A stretch of 64,000 bases of DNA from Maritalea mobilis (GTDB lineage Bacteria > Pseudomonadota > Alphaproteobacteria > Rhodobacterales > Rhodobacteraceae). How positions within the stretch are numbered: the first letter of the stretch is position 1; every line of letters starts with the position of its first letter. The notes beneath the pieces are model-generated. The model searched no databases, was not told where the DNA came from, and saw only the letters and a list, made by a program, of their open reading frames with translations. The stretch spans positions 248,001-312,000 of the forward strand of contig NZ_JAHVKE010000001.1 of the NCBI RefSeq assembly GCF_019800885.1, read 5' to 3'. The translations under genes and the position numbers were made by a program. This document shows positions 14,915 to 24,532 of this stretch, in pieces.

Positions 14915-17698
14915 ATGGCAAAGAAGATGCTCATCGATGCCACCCATCCCGAGGAAACCCGGGTTGTCGTGGTTGATGGAAACAAGGTCGAGGAATTCGA
15001 TTTCGAGTCGCTGAGCAAGCGGCAACTGGCCGGCAACATCTATCTGGCAAAGGTCACGCGGGTCGAACCCTCGCTTCAGGCCGCTTTTGTCGATTACGGC
15101 GGCAATCGCCACGGCTTCCTCGCCTTCTCGGAAATTCATCCCGATTATTACCAGATCCCCGTCGCCGACCGCGAAGCGTTGTTGGCCGAGGAACGCGCCT
15201 ATGCCGAGGCGATGGCTGCCGAGGCCGAGGAAGAGCAGAAACCCAAGCGCCGCCGGTCGCGCCGCAAGAAAAGCGCGGACAAACCCGAGGGCGAGGGCAG
15301 TTCGTCGGAGACGATGGCCGCGCGCAACGACAGCGACGCGGTGACCAGCGGCCCCGCGGGCATGGACGTGGTCGACCTGGCGGAAGACGAGGCCGCAGAC
15401 GGCCCGGTCGAAGGGTTCGCGCAAGGCGCTGCAAAGGACGACGATGCCGAGGCGGACGAGGCGAAAACAGCCGACGCCGCCGACGAAAGCACGCCGCCCG
15501 AAGCCGAGGCCGAAAACGGCCCCGAGGTCTACATCCCCCCCGCGGATGACACCGAAGAGATCGATCCCAACGCCGATGCCGAGAACGGCGAGGATGAGAA
15601 CGGCGAGGATGAGGGCGACGCTGACGAAGGCGAGGCGGATGCCGAACCCGAGGACGACGACGAGTCCGACGACGAAGGCGATGCCGACGACAAGGACGAC
15701 AGCGACGCCGAAACTGTCGCCGATGACGATACCGAGGAAGACATTCGCCCGGTGCGCAAGCCGCGCCCGCGCAAGTACAAGATCCAGGAAGTCGTCAAGG
15801 TGCGCCAGATCATGCTGGTGCAGGTCGTCAAGGAAGAGCGCGGCAACAAGGGCGCGGCGCTGACCACCTACCTGTCGCTGGCTGGCCGCTACTGCGTTCT
15901 GATGCCCAACACCGCCCGGGGCGGTGGCATCAGCCGCAAGATCACCAATGCCGCCGACCGCAAGAAACTCAAGGAAACCGCGCAATCGCTGGACGTGCCG
16001 CAGGGCGCGGGCCTGATCATCCGCACCGCAGGCGCCAAGCGCACCAAGGCCGAGATCAAGCGCGATTACGAATACCTGCAGCGGCAGTGGGAACAGGTCC
16101 GTGAACTGACGCTGAAATCGGTCGCGCCCGCCCCGATCTACGAAGAGGGCAACCTGATCCACCGCGTGATCCGCGACCTCTACAGCCGCGAGATCGACGA
16201 GGTGCTGGTCGAGGGCGATGCCGGGTACCGGCAGGCCAAGGACTTCATGAAGATGATCATGCCGTCCCACGCCAAGAACGTGAAGCATTACACCGACCCG
16301 ATGCCGCTGTTCGCGCGGTTCAAGGTCGAGGGCTACCTCGCCGACATGTTCAACCCGGTCGTCCAGCTGAAATCGGGCGGTTACATCGTGATCGGCGTGA
16401 CCGAGGCGCTGGTGGCGATCGACGTCAACTCGGGCCGGGCCACCAAGGAAGGCTCGATCGAGGAAACCGCGACCAAGACGAACCTGGAAGCGGCGGAAGA
16501 GGTGGCACGCCAGTTGCGCCTGCGCGACCTTGCCGGTCTGATCGTGATCGACTTCATCGACATGGACGAGCGGCGCAACAATACCGCCGTCGAGAAGCGC
16601 CTGAAGGACAAGCTGAAAACCGACCGCGCCCGCATCCAGGTGGGCCGCATCTCGAGCTTCGGCCTGCTGGAAATGAGCCGCCAGCGCCTGCGTCCCGGCA
16701 TGATCGAGGCCACGACCCAGCCTTGCCCGCATTGCCACGGCACCGGCATCCAGCGCTCGGATGACAGCCTTGCCCTGTCGATCCTGCGCCAGCTGGAGGA
16801 AGAGGGCACGCGCGGCAGGTCGCGCGAGGTGTTGCTGACCGCGCCGGTGGGCATCGTCAACTTCCTGATCAACCACAAGCGCGACTACATCGCTTCGATC
16901 GAGGCGCGTTACGGCATGGCCATCCGTCTTGAGGCCGAAGCCGCGTTGATCTCGCCCGATTTCAAGATCGAGAAGTTCAAGACCGCGACCCGCAAAGTCG
17001 TGGCCGTGGCCCCGGTCGTCTCGATGGATGCCGCCCTGATGGAAGAGATCGAGGGCGAGGCGCAGGAGGTCGAGGAAGACACTGCCGAGGCGCAGGACCG
17101 TCCGGAGGCCGAGGGCGATGAGCAGCCCAAGAAAAAGCGCCGTCGCCGCCGCGGTGGCCGCGGTCGCCGCAAGTCCAAGACGAACGGTGAAAACGGCGAG
17201 ACCGGTGAAAACGGGGACAACGGCGAAAATGGTCAGGCGGAGGATGCCGACAGCCCCGAGGCCAATGTTCAGACCGAGAGCACCGAGACCCAGGATGTGA
17301 CGGCTGACGATAGCGCGCCCGAGCAACCTGCCGACGCGCAGCCCGAAGAGGCGGCACCGGAAGAAAAGCCCAAGCGCAGCCGTCGCCGCTCCAGCCGGTC
17401 GAAGGCGAAAGAGAGTGCCGAGGCGGAGGCCGCCGAAGCGCCCGCCGAGGACACCGAGGCCCCGGCCACTGTGGATGACACGGCAGCCGAGCCTGTGGAG
17501 GCCGAAGCAGCCGAGGCCCCCGCGCCCGAGGAACAGGCCGCCGAGCCCCCCGCTGATCCCGAGCCGGACCCGCAGCCCGAACCGGAACCGGAACCCGAGC
17601 CTGCCGTGGCCGAAACGGTCTCCGCGCCCGAGCCGGAACCCGAGGTGGCGGAACAGCCGGCCAAGCCCAAGAAAAAAGGCTGGTGGTCGCTCGGCTGA
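14915..17698 (+). CDS. rne: Ribonuclease E
   Basis: A 927-aa endoribonuclease, the degradosome scaffold, starting MAKKMLIDATHPEETRVVVV after an AAGGA site. An N-terminal RNase H-like part leads into an S1 domain interrupted at about residues 108-285 by a basic then strongly acidic insertion, as in other alphaproteobacteria. The S1 resumes at YKIQEVVKVRQIMLVQV. The catalytic DNase I-like region contains VAIDVNSGRAT and IDFIDM, and the Zn-link CPHCHGTG lies near 604. The disordered tail (about 705-927) holds Arg-rich RNA-binding patches, an NGENGETGENGDNGENG run, and ends KKKGWWSLG. A C-terminal GWW motif binds PNPase in Caulobacter. The long leader suggests autoregulation. Confidence 0.96.
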   Translation: MAKKMLIDATHPEETRVVVVDGNKVEEFDFESLSKRQLAGNIYLAKVTRVEPSLQAAFVDYGGNRHGFLAFSEIHPDYYQIPVADREALLAEERAYAEAMAAEAEEEQKPKRRRSRRKKSADKPEGEGSSSETMAARNDSDAVTSGPAGMDVVDLAEDEAADGPVEGFAQGAAKDDDAEADEAKTADAADESTPPEAEAENGPEVYIPPADDTEEIDPNADAENGEDENGEDEGDADEGEADAEPEDDDESDDEGDADDKDDSDAETVADDDTEEDIRPVRKPRPRKYKIQEVVKVRQIMLVQVVKEERGNKGAALTTYLSLAGRYCVLMPNTARGGGISRKITNAADRKKLKETAQSLDVPQGAGLIIRTAGAKRTKAEIKRDYEYLQRQWEQVRELTLKSVAPAPIYEEGNLIHRVIRDLYSREIDEVLVEGDAGYRQAKDFMKMIMPSHAKNVKHYTDPMPLFARFKVEGYLADMFNPVVQLKSGGYIVIGVTEALVAIDVNSGRATKEGSIEETATKTNLEAAEEVARQLRLRDLAGLIVIDFIDMDERRNNTAVEKRLKDKLKTDRARIQVGRISSFGLLEMSRQRLRPGMIEATTQPCPHCHGTGIQRSDDSLALSILRQLEEEGTRGRSREVLLTAPVGIVNFLINHKRDYIASIEARYGMAIRLEAEAALISPDFKIEKFKTATRKVVAVAPVVSMDAALMEEIEGEAQEVEEDTAEAQDRPEAEGDEQPKKKRRRRRGGRGRRKSKTNGENGETGENGDNGENGQAEDADSPEANVQTESTETQDVTADDSAPEQPADAQPEEAAPEEKPKRSRRRSSRSKAKESAEAEAAEAPAEDTEAPATVDDTAAEPVEAEAAEAPAPEEQAAEPPADPEPDPQPEPEPEPEPAVAETVSAPEPEPEVAEQPAKPKKKGWWSLG

Positions 17699-17720
17699 TC
17701 CCGGTTGAACCGAAACAAGA

Positions 17721-17751
17721 AAGGGCGCCCCGCGGGGCGCCCTTCGTTTTT
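17721..17751. terminator. Bidirectional terminator between rne and the DsbA-like gene
   Basis: Perfect 24-bp palindrome at 17721-17744 (half AAGGGCGCCCCG) followed by CGTTTTT on the plus strand and TTCTTGTTT on the minus strand; it serves both convergent genes. Confidence 0.85.
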
Positions 17752-17766
17752 CGACCGTATTCCAGT

Positions 17767-18513
17767 TCAGTCGGCGTCGGCCCGGATCGCGGCCACGATC
17801 CGCTGCATGTCGTCGACGCCGATGGCGCCCCGCACCATCTGGTCCCCGAAGATGAAGGTCGGCGTGCCGGTGATCTGCATCCGGCCAGCCAGTTCGTGGT
17901 TGTAGCCGATGGTCGAGTCCACCAGCGGATCGGACAGCGCGGCGGTGATCGCCTGCGAGTCCAGGCCGTTTTCCTCGGCCAGCGCGATCAGCGACGCCTC
18001 GGTCATGTCGCCGCGCATCTCCATCAGCGCGTTGGAGATCGTCTCGTAGGCGTCGTCGCCAAGCGCGATCCGCGTCGCGATGGCGAAGCGCGAGGCCAGC
18101 ACCGACTGCTCGCCGAGGATCGGGAATTCCTTGGCGATGTAGCGGATGTTGCCGTCGAACTCGATCAGCGCCTCGACATCGGGATGCACACGGCGGCAAT
18201 AGCCGCAGCGGTAGTCGAAGAATTCCACGATGGTCACGTCGCCCTCTGGATTGCCGCCCACCCAATCGAAGGCCGAGTTGAACAGCGCATCGGCATTGGC
18301 GGCCACGGCCATCTGGTCGCGCTCGACCTCGGCATTGGCCTGCCGCTCTTCCAGAACCGCGATGGCCTCCATCAGAACCTCGGGATTGTCGAGCAGGTAG
18401 GCCCGTACCTCGGCGCGGAACGCCGCGCGCTCGGCATCGGTCAGCTCCGTCAGATCGGCCAGCGCGGGGGTGGCGAGCGTGGCGGCAAGCGCCAGCGGGG
18501 CAAGGAATTTCAT
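17767..18513 (-). CDS. DsbA-family (Com1/BdbD-like) periplasmic thiol oxidoreductase
   Basis: A 248-aa exported protein. The signal peptide MKFLAPLALAATLATPALA is followed by a helical region with LDNPEVLMEAIAVLEERQ, a marker of the Com1/ScsC-like subgroup. The thioredoxin fold has the active site DYRCGYCRR (CGYC) near residue 103 and a cis-Pro loop GTPTFIFGDQ near 221. It would form or shuffle disulfide bonds in the periplasm. The ATG at 18513 is preferred over an in-frame GTG three codons earlier because only the ATG leaves proper spacing from GGAGAG. Convergent with rne across a shared terminator. Confidence 0.9.
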   Translation of the reverse strand: MKFLAPLALAATLATPALADLTELTDAERAAFRAEVRAYLLDNPEVLMEAIAVLEERQANAEVERDQMAVAANADALFNSAFDWVGGNPEGDVTIVEFFDYRCGYCRRVHPDVEALIEFDGNIRYIAKEFPILGEQSVLASRFAIATRIALGDDAYETISNALMEMRGDMTEASLIALAEENGLDSQAITAALSDPLVDSTIGYNHELAGRMQITGTPTFIFGDQMVRGAIGVDDMQRIVAAIRADAD

Positions 18514-18689
18514 TCGGGTCACTCTCTCCGGTTGTCGGACGTTTAAGGCTCACCTAGCACAAAGCGCCGAACGGTCCTGCGCGACACAGGCGCACGATGG
18601 ACCGCAAGGGGCAGGGCAGGCGGGCCGGGCGCATTGACGCCCCGGCGCGGGGCTGCTTTCTGATCGGCGCGGAGCATAGGGGGCAGAAC

Positions 18690-19835
18690 ATGCGCACATC
18701 AAGCCGATCGAACGTCGATCCCTTTATCGTGATGGACGTGATGGAGGCCGCGCGTGCCGCGGAGGAAGCGGGACGCGATATCGTTCACATGGAGGTCGGC
18801 CAACCGGGGAGCGGCGCGCCCGAGGCCGCGCGGCGCAGGTTGGCGGAGGAGATGGAGAAGGGCCCGCTGGGATATACCGTCGCCCTTGGCCGCCCCGACC
18901 TGCGCGCCGCCATCGCGGCCCTTTACGACGAATGGTACGGGCTCGACCTCGACCCGGCGCGCGTGGTGCTGACCTCCGGCGCATCGGGTGGGTTCCTGCT
19001 GGCCTTTTCCGCGCTCTTCGACGCGGGCGACCGTGTCGCGCTCGGGGAGCCGTGCTACCCGTCCTACCGACAAATCCTGCGGGCCATGAGCCTGGACCCG
19101 GTGGGCCTTGTAACCACTGCCGAGACCCGGTTTCAGCCCACGCCCGAGCAGCTGACCGAGGATCTGGCCGGCCTGATTGTCGCCAGCCCCGCGAACCCTA
19201 CCGGCACGATGCTGGGCCAAGGCGAACTGGATGCGCTGGCGGGCGCTTGCGACGCCCAGAACATCGCGCTGATCTCGGACGAGATCTATCACGGCCTGCA
19301 ATACGAGGGGCGCGCCATCTCGGCGCTGGAGGTTACGGAGGAGGTCTATGTCATCAACTCCTTCTCCAAGTATTTTTCGATGACCGGCTGGCGGCTGGGT
19401 TGGATGGTCGTGCCCGAGGATCACGTGCGCACCATCGAGCGGTTGGCGCAGAACATGTTCATCTGTCCCAGCCATGCCAGCCAGATCGCGGCGCTTGGCG
19501 CGCTCTCGCCCGAGGGGCGGGAAGAACTGGATCGCCACCGCGAGGTTTACGCCAAGAACCGCGAAATCCTGCTGGCGGGGCTGGCCAAGGCTGGCTTGAC
19601 CAACTCCGCGCCGGCCGACGGGGCCTTTTATGTCTATGCCGACGTCTCGCACCTGACCGATGACAGCCTTGCCCTCGCCGACCGGATCCTGGCCGAGGCC
19701 GGGGTCGCCGTCACGCCGGGGCTCGACTTCGACAAGGCGCGCGGTGGCGGCACGTTGCGCTTTTCCTACGCGCGCGGCACGGCCGAGATCGAAGAGGGCG
19801 TCTCTCGCCTGATCCGCTTCTTCGGGCAAGGTTAG
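18690..19835 (+). CDS. Class I/II PLP-dependent aminotransferase
   Basis: A 381-aa fold-type I aminotransferase. It begins MRTSSRSNVDPFIVMDVMEA. Family landmarks are GQPGSGAPEAA near 37, LTSGASGGFLLAF near 93 (phosphate-binding loop), SPANPTGTML near 165, SDEIYHGLQYEG near 197, and the PLP lysine in NSFSKYFSMTGWRLGW near 226. It most resembles aspartate/aromatic or LL-diaminopimelate-like transaminases; donor specificity is not decidable. The start at 18690 is placed after AGGGGGC and matches the family N-terminus. It stands alone between the DsbA-like gene (divergent) and the amidase gene. Confidence 0.88.
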   Translation: MRTSSRSNVDPFIVMDVMEAARAAEEAGRDIVHMEVGQPGSGAPEAARRRLAEEMEKGPLGYTVALGRPDLRAAIAALYDEWYGLDLDPARVVLTSGASGGFLLAFSALFDAGDRVALGEPCYPSYRQILRAMSLDPVGLVTTAETRFQPTPEQLTEDLAGLIVASPANPTGTMLGQGELDALAGACDAQNIALISDEIYHGLQYEGRAISALEVTEEVYVINSFSKYFSMTGWRLGWMVVPEDHVRTIERLAQNMFICPSHASQIAALGALSPEGREELDRHREVYAKNREILLAGLAKAGLTNSAPADGAFYVYADVSHLTDDSLALADRILAEAGVAVTPGLDFDKARGGGTLRFSYARGTAEIEEGVSRLIRFFGQG

Positions 19836-19910
19836 GGCACGCGGCCTTTGCGCTTGGGGCTCTTGCGGGATTTTGCTAGGCTCCCGCCAAACGACACGGG
19901 AGCGAACGCC

Positions 19911-21131
19911 GTGCTGAGAGCAGCCCTGATCTTTCTTCTGACGCTTGCAACCGCGCTGCCTGCCGCTGCGCAGGGGTTTGGCGCGATGGCCCGTGTTCTG
20001 GGTGCCGAAAGCGCCTTGGAGGATCGCGGTCCGGGGGCCGAGATGACACTGGCGCTGACGCAGGCGGTGCCGTTCCGCGTTTTCACGCTGGCCGACCCGT
20101 ATCGCGTGGTGATCGACTTCCGGCAGGTTGCATGGTCCGGCTTGCCGCCCGGGTTCGACGCGGCCGATGCGGTCACATCCGTCGAAACCGGGGCCGCGTT
20201 CCAGCCCGGATGGTCGCGCATGGTCCTGACGCTCGACGCGCCGCTGATGCCCGCCGTCGCCGCGATGGAGACCGACCCCACGACCGGCGAAGCGCGGGTT
20301 ATCTTGCGGCTCGATCCCACCACCGAGGACGGGTTCGCGGCGCAGGCCGGCCCGCCGCCCGGGGCCGAGGCCGGTCTGCTCGTCACTGCTGGTCAACCGG
20401 ACCCCGGCACACTCAGCCGCACCGACGGGCGGCTGATCGTCGTTCTGGACCCCGGCCATGGCGGCGTGGATCCTGGCGCGGTGCGCGGTGACCTGCACGA
20501 GGCCAATATCGTCCTGACCTTCGCCCGCGAGTTGCGCGAGGCGTTGCGCCGCACGGGACGGGTCGAGGTGGTGATGACCCGCGACGCGGACATCTTCGTG
20601 CCGCTGCCGACGCGCATCACGCTGGCCCGGGCCGCTGGTGCCGACCTGTTCATCTCGATCCATGCCGATGCCGTTGCGGAAGGTCGGGCGCAGGGGGCCA
20701 CCGTCTACACCTTGTCCGAGATGGCGTCGGACGCGGCCTCGGCTGCGCTGGCCGAACAGCATGACCGCGCCGATCTGCTGGAGGGCGTGGACCTGTCGGG
20801 CGCCGATGACGTGGTGGCCGATATCCTGATGGATCTGGCCCGTGTCGAAACGGCACCGCGCGCCGCCGCCCTGGCGGATGGGCTGGTGGCTCAGATCTCC
20901 GCGTCCGGTTTGGAGTTGCATTCCAGCCCGCGCGGCGAGGCGGGGTTCACCGTGCTCAAGGCCGCCGACATCCCGTCGGTCCTGCTGGAGATCGGCTTCA
21001 TGTCTGCCGAGGGCGACCTCGACAACCTGATGAATCCCGACTGGCGGGCCGAGATGCAGGCGGCGCTTGTGACGGCGATCCTGGATTGGGCCGAAGCCGA
21101 TGCAGCGCGCGCGGCCTTGCTAAGGCAATAG
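19911..21131 (+). CDS. N-acetylmuramoyl-L-alanine amidase (AmiC-like)
   Basis: A 406-aa periplasmic amidase cleaving the bond between MurNAc and L-Ala during cell separation. From the GTG at 19911 the protein starts with a signal peptide (LRAALIFLLTLATALPAAAQ), then an AMIN domain (about 30-135) and an Amidase_3 zinc domain (about 180-395). Zinc ligands are in LDPGHGGVDPGA, DLHEANIVL and SIHADA, with the catalytic Glu in LLEIGFMS. A GGGAGC site precedes the GTG, and a GCTAGGCT -10-like sequence lies about 40 bp upstream. Its usual neighbour PBP1A follows at 21859 after a convergent methyltransferase gene. Confidence 0.93.
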   Translation: MLRAALIFLLTLATALPAAAQGFGAMARVLGAESALEDRGPGAEMTLALTQAVPFRVFTLADPYRVVIDFRQVAWSGLPPGFDAADAVTSVETGAAFQPGWSRMVLTLDAPLMPAVAAMETDPTTGEARVILRLDPTTEDGFAAQAGPPPGAEAGLLVTAGQPDPGTLSRTDGRLIVVLDPGHGGVDPGAVRGDLHEANIVLTFARELREALRRTGRVEVVMTRDADIFVPLPTRITLARAAGADLFISIHADAVAEGRAQGATVYTLSEMASDAASAALAEQHDRADLLEGVDLSGADDVVADILMDLARVETAPRAAALADGLVAQISASGLELHSSPRGEAGFTVLKAADIPSVLLEIGFMSAEGDLDNLMNPDWRAEMQAALVTAILDWAEADAARAALLRQ

Positions 21132-21142
21132 GGCAGGACAGG

Positions 21143-21754
21143 TCAGCCCCGAAACCGGGCGAGCCAGACGGAATGCCCGCGCAACTCGGCATCCTCGGGG
21201 CGAAACCATATCACCTCGAACCCTGCCGCATTCATCGCGGCGCGATAGTCCCGCGGGGCGAGGCTTGCGTGGTAAACCGGCGAGTCTCCGACCGTGCCGA
21301 AGGCTTCGCCCTCGTCCGGACCGCTGGTGAACAAGAGCCGGGCATCGGCGGCGGCATGGGCGGCGAAGACCGGGAACATCGCCCGTTGATCGTCGGGCGA
21401 CAGGTGGAAGAAGCTGTTGAACGCCAAGATGATATCGAAGCTCTGCCCCAGCGACAGGCCGCGCATGTCGGCGTGGATGACCTCCATCCGGGGGACGCGC
21501 CGACGGGCTTCCTCCACCATGGCGGCGGCCCCGTCCACGCCGGTCACATGGTCCCCGCGCGCCACGAACCATTCCGCGATGGGCTGCCCCGATCCGCAGC
21601 CGAGGTCGAGCACCCGCAACCCCGGCGCGCGGCCCGCCACGCAGGCCTCCAACGCCGGACGTTCCCACAGCTCCTGATTGCGCGTTTGCGCCCATCCCGC
21701 GGCTTCGGCCTCGTAGCTCGGCAGAATCGCCTCTGGCCCGGTTTCCTTGCCCAT
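21143..21754 (-). CDS. Class I SAM-dependent methyltransferase
   Basis: A 203-aa methyltransferase with motif I VLDLGCGSGQPIAEWF near residue 48, VTGVDGAAAMVEEARRR near 70 and a DIILAFNSFFHLSP motif near 107. The fold is plain but the substrate is not. It lies on the opposite strand between the amidase gene and the PBP1A gene, which are commonly adjacent and co-oriented in related bacteria. This suggests insertion of a small cassette here (inference). Its stop lies 12 bp from the amidase stop. It is unrelated in detail to the methyltransferase at 6173-6772. Confidence 0.85.
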   Translation of the reverse strand: MGKETGPEAILPSYEAEAAGWAQTRNQELWERPALEACVAGRAPGLRVLDLGCGSGQPIAEWFVARGDHVTGVDGAAAMVEEARRRVPRMEVIHADMRGLSLGQSFDIILAFNSFFHLSPDDQRAMFPVFAAHAAADARLLFTSGPDEGEAFGTVGDSPVYHASLAPRDYRAAMNAAGFEVIWFRPEDAELRGHSVWLARFRG

Positions 21755-21858
21755 GGCGCCAGTTTGCCGGCATCACGAGCACGCGAAAACCCGCCTGTTG
21801 CTTTTGACCGGAGACCGCCCGGCGCGTATAAGCGCCGAACACTGCAAAAGGCGCGGGC

Positions 21859-24450
21859 ATGGTCCGATTCATTACAGGCATCTTCGGCGCGTTGTTCAGC
21901 GCGCTGACCCTTGGGCTGGTCTTTGCCGCGCTTGGCATTGGCGGTCTTCTGTTCATGTATTCCCGCGACCTGCCGGACCATGAAACGCTGGCCAATTACG
22001 CGCCCGCCACCATCAGCCGGATCTATTCGCGCGAAGGGCAGGTGGTCGATGAGTTTGCCGCCCAACGCCGCCTTTACGTCAGTGCCGAGGAAATCCCCGA
22101 CATCGTGGCGCAGGCCTTCGTGTCGGCCGAGGACCGGAATTTTTACGAGCACCAGGGCTATGACCCGCGCGCCATCGCCGCCGCCTTCGTCGAGGCCGTC
22201 CGGTCCCGCGGCCGCGACGTGCGCGGTGCCTCGACCATCACGCAGCAGGTGATGAAGAACTTCCTGCTCGACGGGTCGCGCACCATCGAGCGCAAGGTGC
22301 GCGAGATCATCCTCGCCGCCCGGATCGAGCGGACCCTGTCCAAGGATCGCATCCTCGAATTGTATCTCAACGAGATTTTCCTGGGTCAGAACTCCTATGG
22401 CGTGGTCGCGGCCGCGCAGACCTATTTCAACGCGCCCCTCGAAGACCTTTCGCTGGAGCAGGTCGCCTACCTGGCCGCGCTGCCGCAGGCGCCGTCGAAT
22501 TTTCATCCCGTCGAGGATTACGAGCGCGCGATCAGCCGCCGGAATTACGTGCTCCGCGAGATGTACGAGAACGGCTATATCTCGCGGGAAGAGATGGAGG
22601 CGGCCCAGGCCTCGCCTCTCGAAACCGTGCAGGGGGGGCATATCGAGGCCTACCGGGGCAGCATCCCGCCGCGCAATTACTACACCGACGAGATCCGTCG
22701 CCAGTTGTCGGCCCAATACGGTGAAGACGAGTTCTTCACCGGCGGCTATGCCGTGCGCTCGTCGATGGATGAAAGCTTGCAGCAGGTGGCCGAGGCTGCG
22801 CTGCGCCGGGCCCTGGAGCGGTATGACCGCGACCTCGGCATCTGGCGCGGTCCGGCCGACACGATCGACCCGGCCGACTTGACCGACGAGGACAGCTGGC
22901 GGGCGGCCTTGGCCGATGCCGATATCCCGCGCGATATCGATGGCTGGTATGCCGCCGTCGTTCTGTCGGTGGGCGATACCAGCGCCCGCATCGGGATCGA
23001 GGGCGTCGACGAAGACGAGGATGGGCATTTCATTCCCGCCGAAGACGTGACCTGGGCCCGTCCGCCGGACGAGGATGGCAATCGCGGCCCGCAGGCGCGC
23101 GTCGCCGGGGACCTGCTGAACGTGGGTGACGTGGTGCATGTCCGCGCCATGACCCGCGACAGCGACGGCAGTTTCATGCGCTGGACGCTGCGGCAAATCC
23201 CCGAAGTGCAGGGCGCCTTCATGGCGATGGACGTGAACACGGGCCGCGTTCTGGCGATGCAGGGCGGGTTCTCCTACCAGGCCTCCAGTTTCAACCGCGC
23301 CACGCAGGCGACGCGCCAGCCGGGCTCGTCCTTCAAACCCTTGGTCTATGCCGCCGCGCTCGACTCCGGCTATTCGCCCAACACCATCGTCATCGACGCC
23401 CCGATCGAGGTGGAGACCGGCGACGGCATCTGGCGCCCGACGAACGCCTCGAACCAGTTCTACGGCCCCTCGCCGCTGCGCACCGGGATCGAGCGGTCGC
23501 GGAACCTGATGACCGTCCGCCTTGCGCAGGACGTGGGGATGGAGACGGTCGCGCGCTACGCCGAACGCTTCGGCGTCTATGACGACATGCAGCCCTTCCT
23601 CGCCAACAGCCTTGGCGCGCAGGAGACGACCCTGTTCCGCATGGTGGCGGCCTATGCGATGTTCGCCAATGGCGGTGAACGGGTGGACCCGACGCTGGTC
23701 GACCGCATCCAGGATCGCTATGGGCGCACCGTCTATCGCCATGACCAGCGCCTGTGCCCCGATTGCGAGTTGGAGGCCATCGACGCAGGCCTTGCGCCGC
23801 GTATCGTGTCGAACCGCGAACGCGTGATCGACCCGATCACCGCCTACCAGCTGACCTCGATGATGCAGGGTGTGGTGCAGCGCGGCACGGCGGCCGGGTC
23901 TGTCGGTGCGGCGGGTATCGGCGTGCCGCTTGCCGGCAAGACCGGCACGACGAACGATGCGCGGGACGTGTGGTTCGTGGGCTTCTCCTCGACCATCGCG
24001 GCGGGCTGTTACATCGGCTACGACCAGCCGCGCAGCCTGGGGCGCGGGGCATCGGGCGGCGGCATGTGCGGCCCGGTCTTCGCGCAGTTCATGCGCGAGG
24101 CGGTCCGCGAATATGGCGGCGGCAGCTTCGAAGTGCCCGAGGGCGGAGCATTTTACCCCATCGACCGCTATTCCGGCGCACGCCTGCCCGAGGGCAGCCA
24201 GGGCGAGCACGTGGTATACGAACTCTTCCGCGACGGCGAAGCCCCCTATGAAGGCCTGCTGTCGGTGATCGATGGCGGTTGGGGCATGGGCTCGGACCTG
24301 CCGATGTTCGGCCGTGGCGAGGGGGACCCCGAGGAAGACATGCCGCGGCCGGTGACCGACGAGGCGACCGTCGAGACCACGGGCGGGGGCGAGGCGCGTG
24401 TGCCCACTGGCACGGGCTTTGGCACGCTCAGCTCCGGCGGTCTTTACTGA
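21859..24450 (+). CDS. mrcA: Class A penicillin-binding protein 1A
   Basis: An 863-aa bifunctional peptidoglycan synthase. A short cytoplasmic N-terminus and one membrane helix (about 5-33) precede the GT51 glycosyltransferase domain (about 55-230). That domain has the catalytic Glu in VSAEDRNFYEHQG and the motifs GASTITQQVMKNFLL and LYLNEIFLGQNSYG. An OB-like insertion (about 325-445) is followed by the transpeptidase domain with SxxK PGSSFKP near 490, SRN near 545 and KTGTTND near 694. It builds and cross-links glycan in the periplasm. The C-terminal 60 residues are Gly/Glu-rich. The gene is monocistronic or co-transcribed with prfB, 82 bp downstream. Confidence 0.96.
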   Translation: MVRFITGIFGALFSALTLGLVFAALGIGGLLFMYSRDLPDHETLANYAPATISRIYSREGQVVDEFAAQRRLYVSAEEIPDIVAQAFVSAEDRNFYEHQGYDPRAIAAAFVEAVRSRGRDVRGASTITQQVMKNFLLDGSRTIERKVREIILAARIERTLSKDRILELYLNEIFLGQNSYGVVAAAQTYFNAPLEDLSLEQVAYLAALPQAPSNFHPVEDYERAISRRNYVLREMYENGYISREEMEAAQASPLETVQGGHIEAYRGSIPPRNYYTDEIRRQLSAQYGEDEFFTGGYAVRSSMDESLQQVAEAALRRALERYDRDLGIWRGPADTIDPADLTDEDSWRAALADADIPRDIDGWYAAVVLSVGDTSARIGIEGVDEDEDGHFIPAEDVTWARPPDEDGNRGPQARVAGDLLNVGDVVHVRAMTRDSDGSFMRWTLRQIPEVQGAFMAMDVNTGRVLAMQGGFSYQASSFNRATQATRQPGSSFKPLVYAAALDSGYSPNTIVIDAPIEVETGDGIWRPTNASNQFYGPSPLRTGIERSRNLMTVRLAQDVGMETVARYAERFGVYDDMQPFLANSLGAQETTLFRMVAAYAMFANGGERVDPTLVDRIQDRYGRTVYRHDQRLCPDCELEAIDAGLAPRIVSNRERVIDPITAYQLTSMMQGVVQRGTAAGSVGAAGIGVPLAGKTGTTNDARDVWFVGFSSTIAAGCYIGYDQPRSLGRGASGGGMCGPVFAQFMREAVREYGGGSFEVPEGGAFYPIDRYSGARLPEGSQGEHVVYELFRDGEAPYEGLLSVIDGGWGMGSDLPMFGRGEGDPEEDMPRPVTDEATVETTGGGEARVPTGTGFGTLSSGGLY

Positions 24451-24532
24451 CCAAACCAGATGCGCGCGCCCGCTTGAGGGTGCGCGCGCGATCCTCTATC
24501 TCTGCCGCACCGAGCGAGAGAGAAAGTCACAC

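Noticed and set aside
14660-18553. 1297-codon open frame antisense to rne
   Set aside because: Low-complexity shadow of the repetitive RNase E sequence; no recognisable domain.
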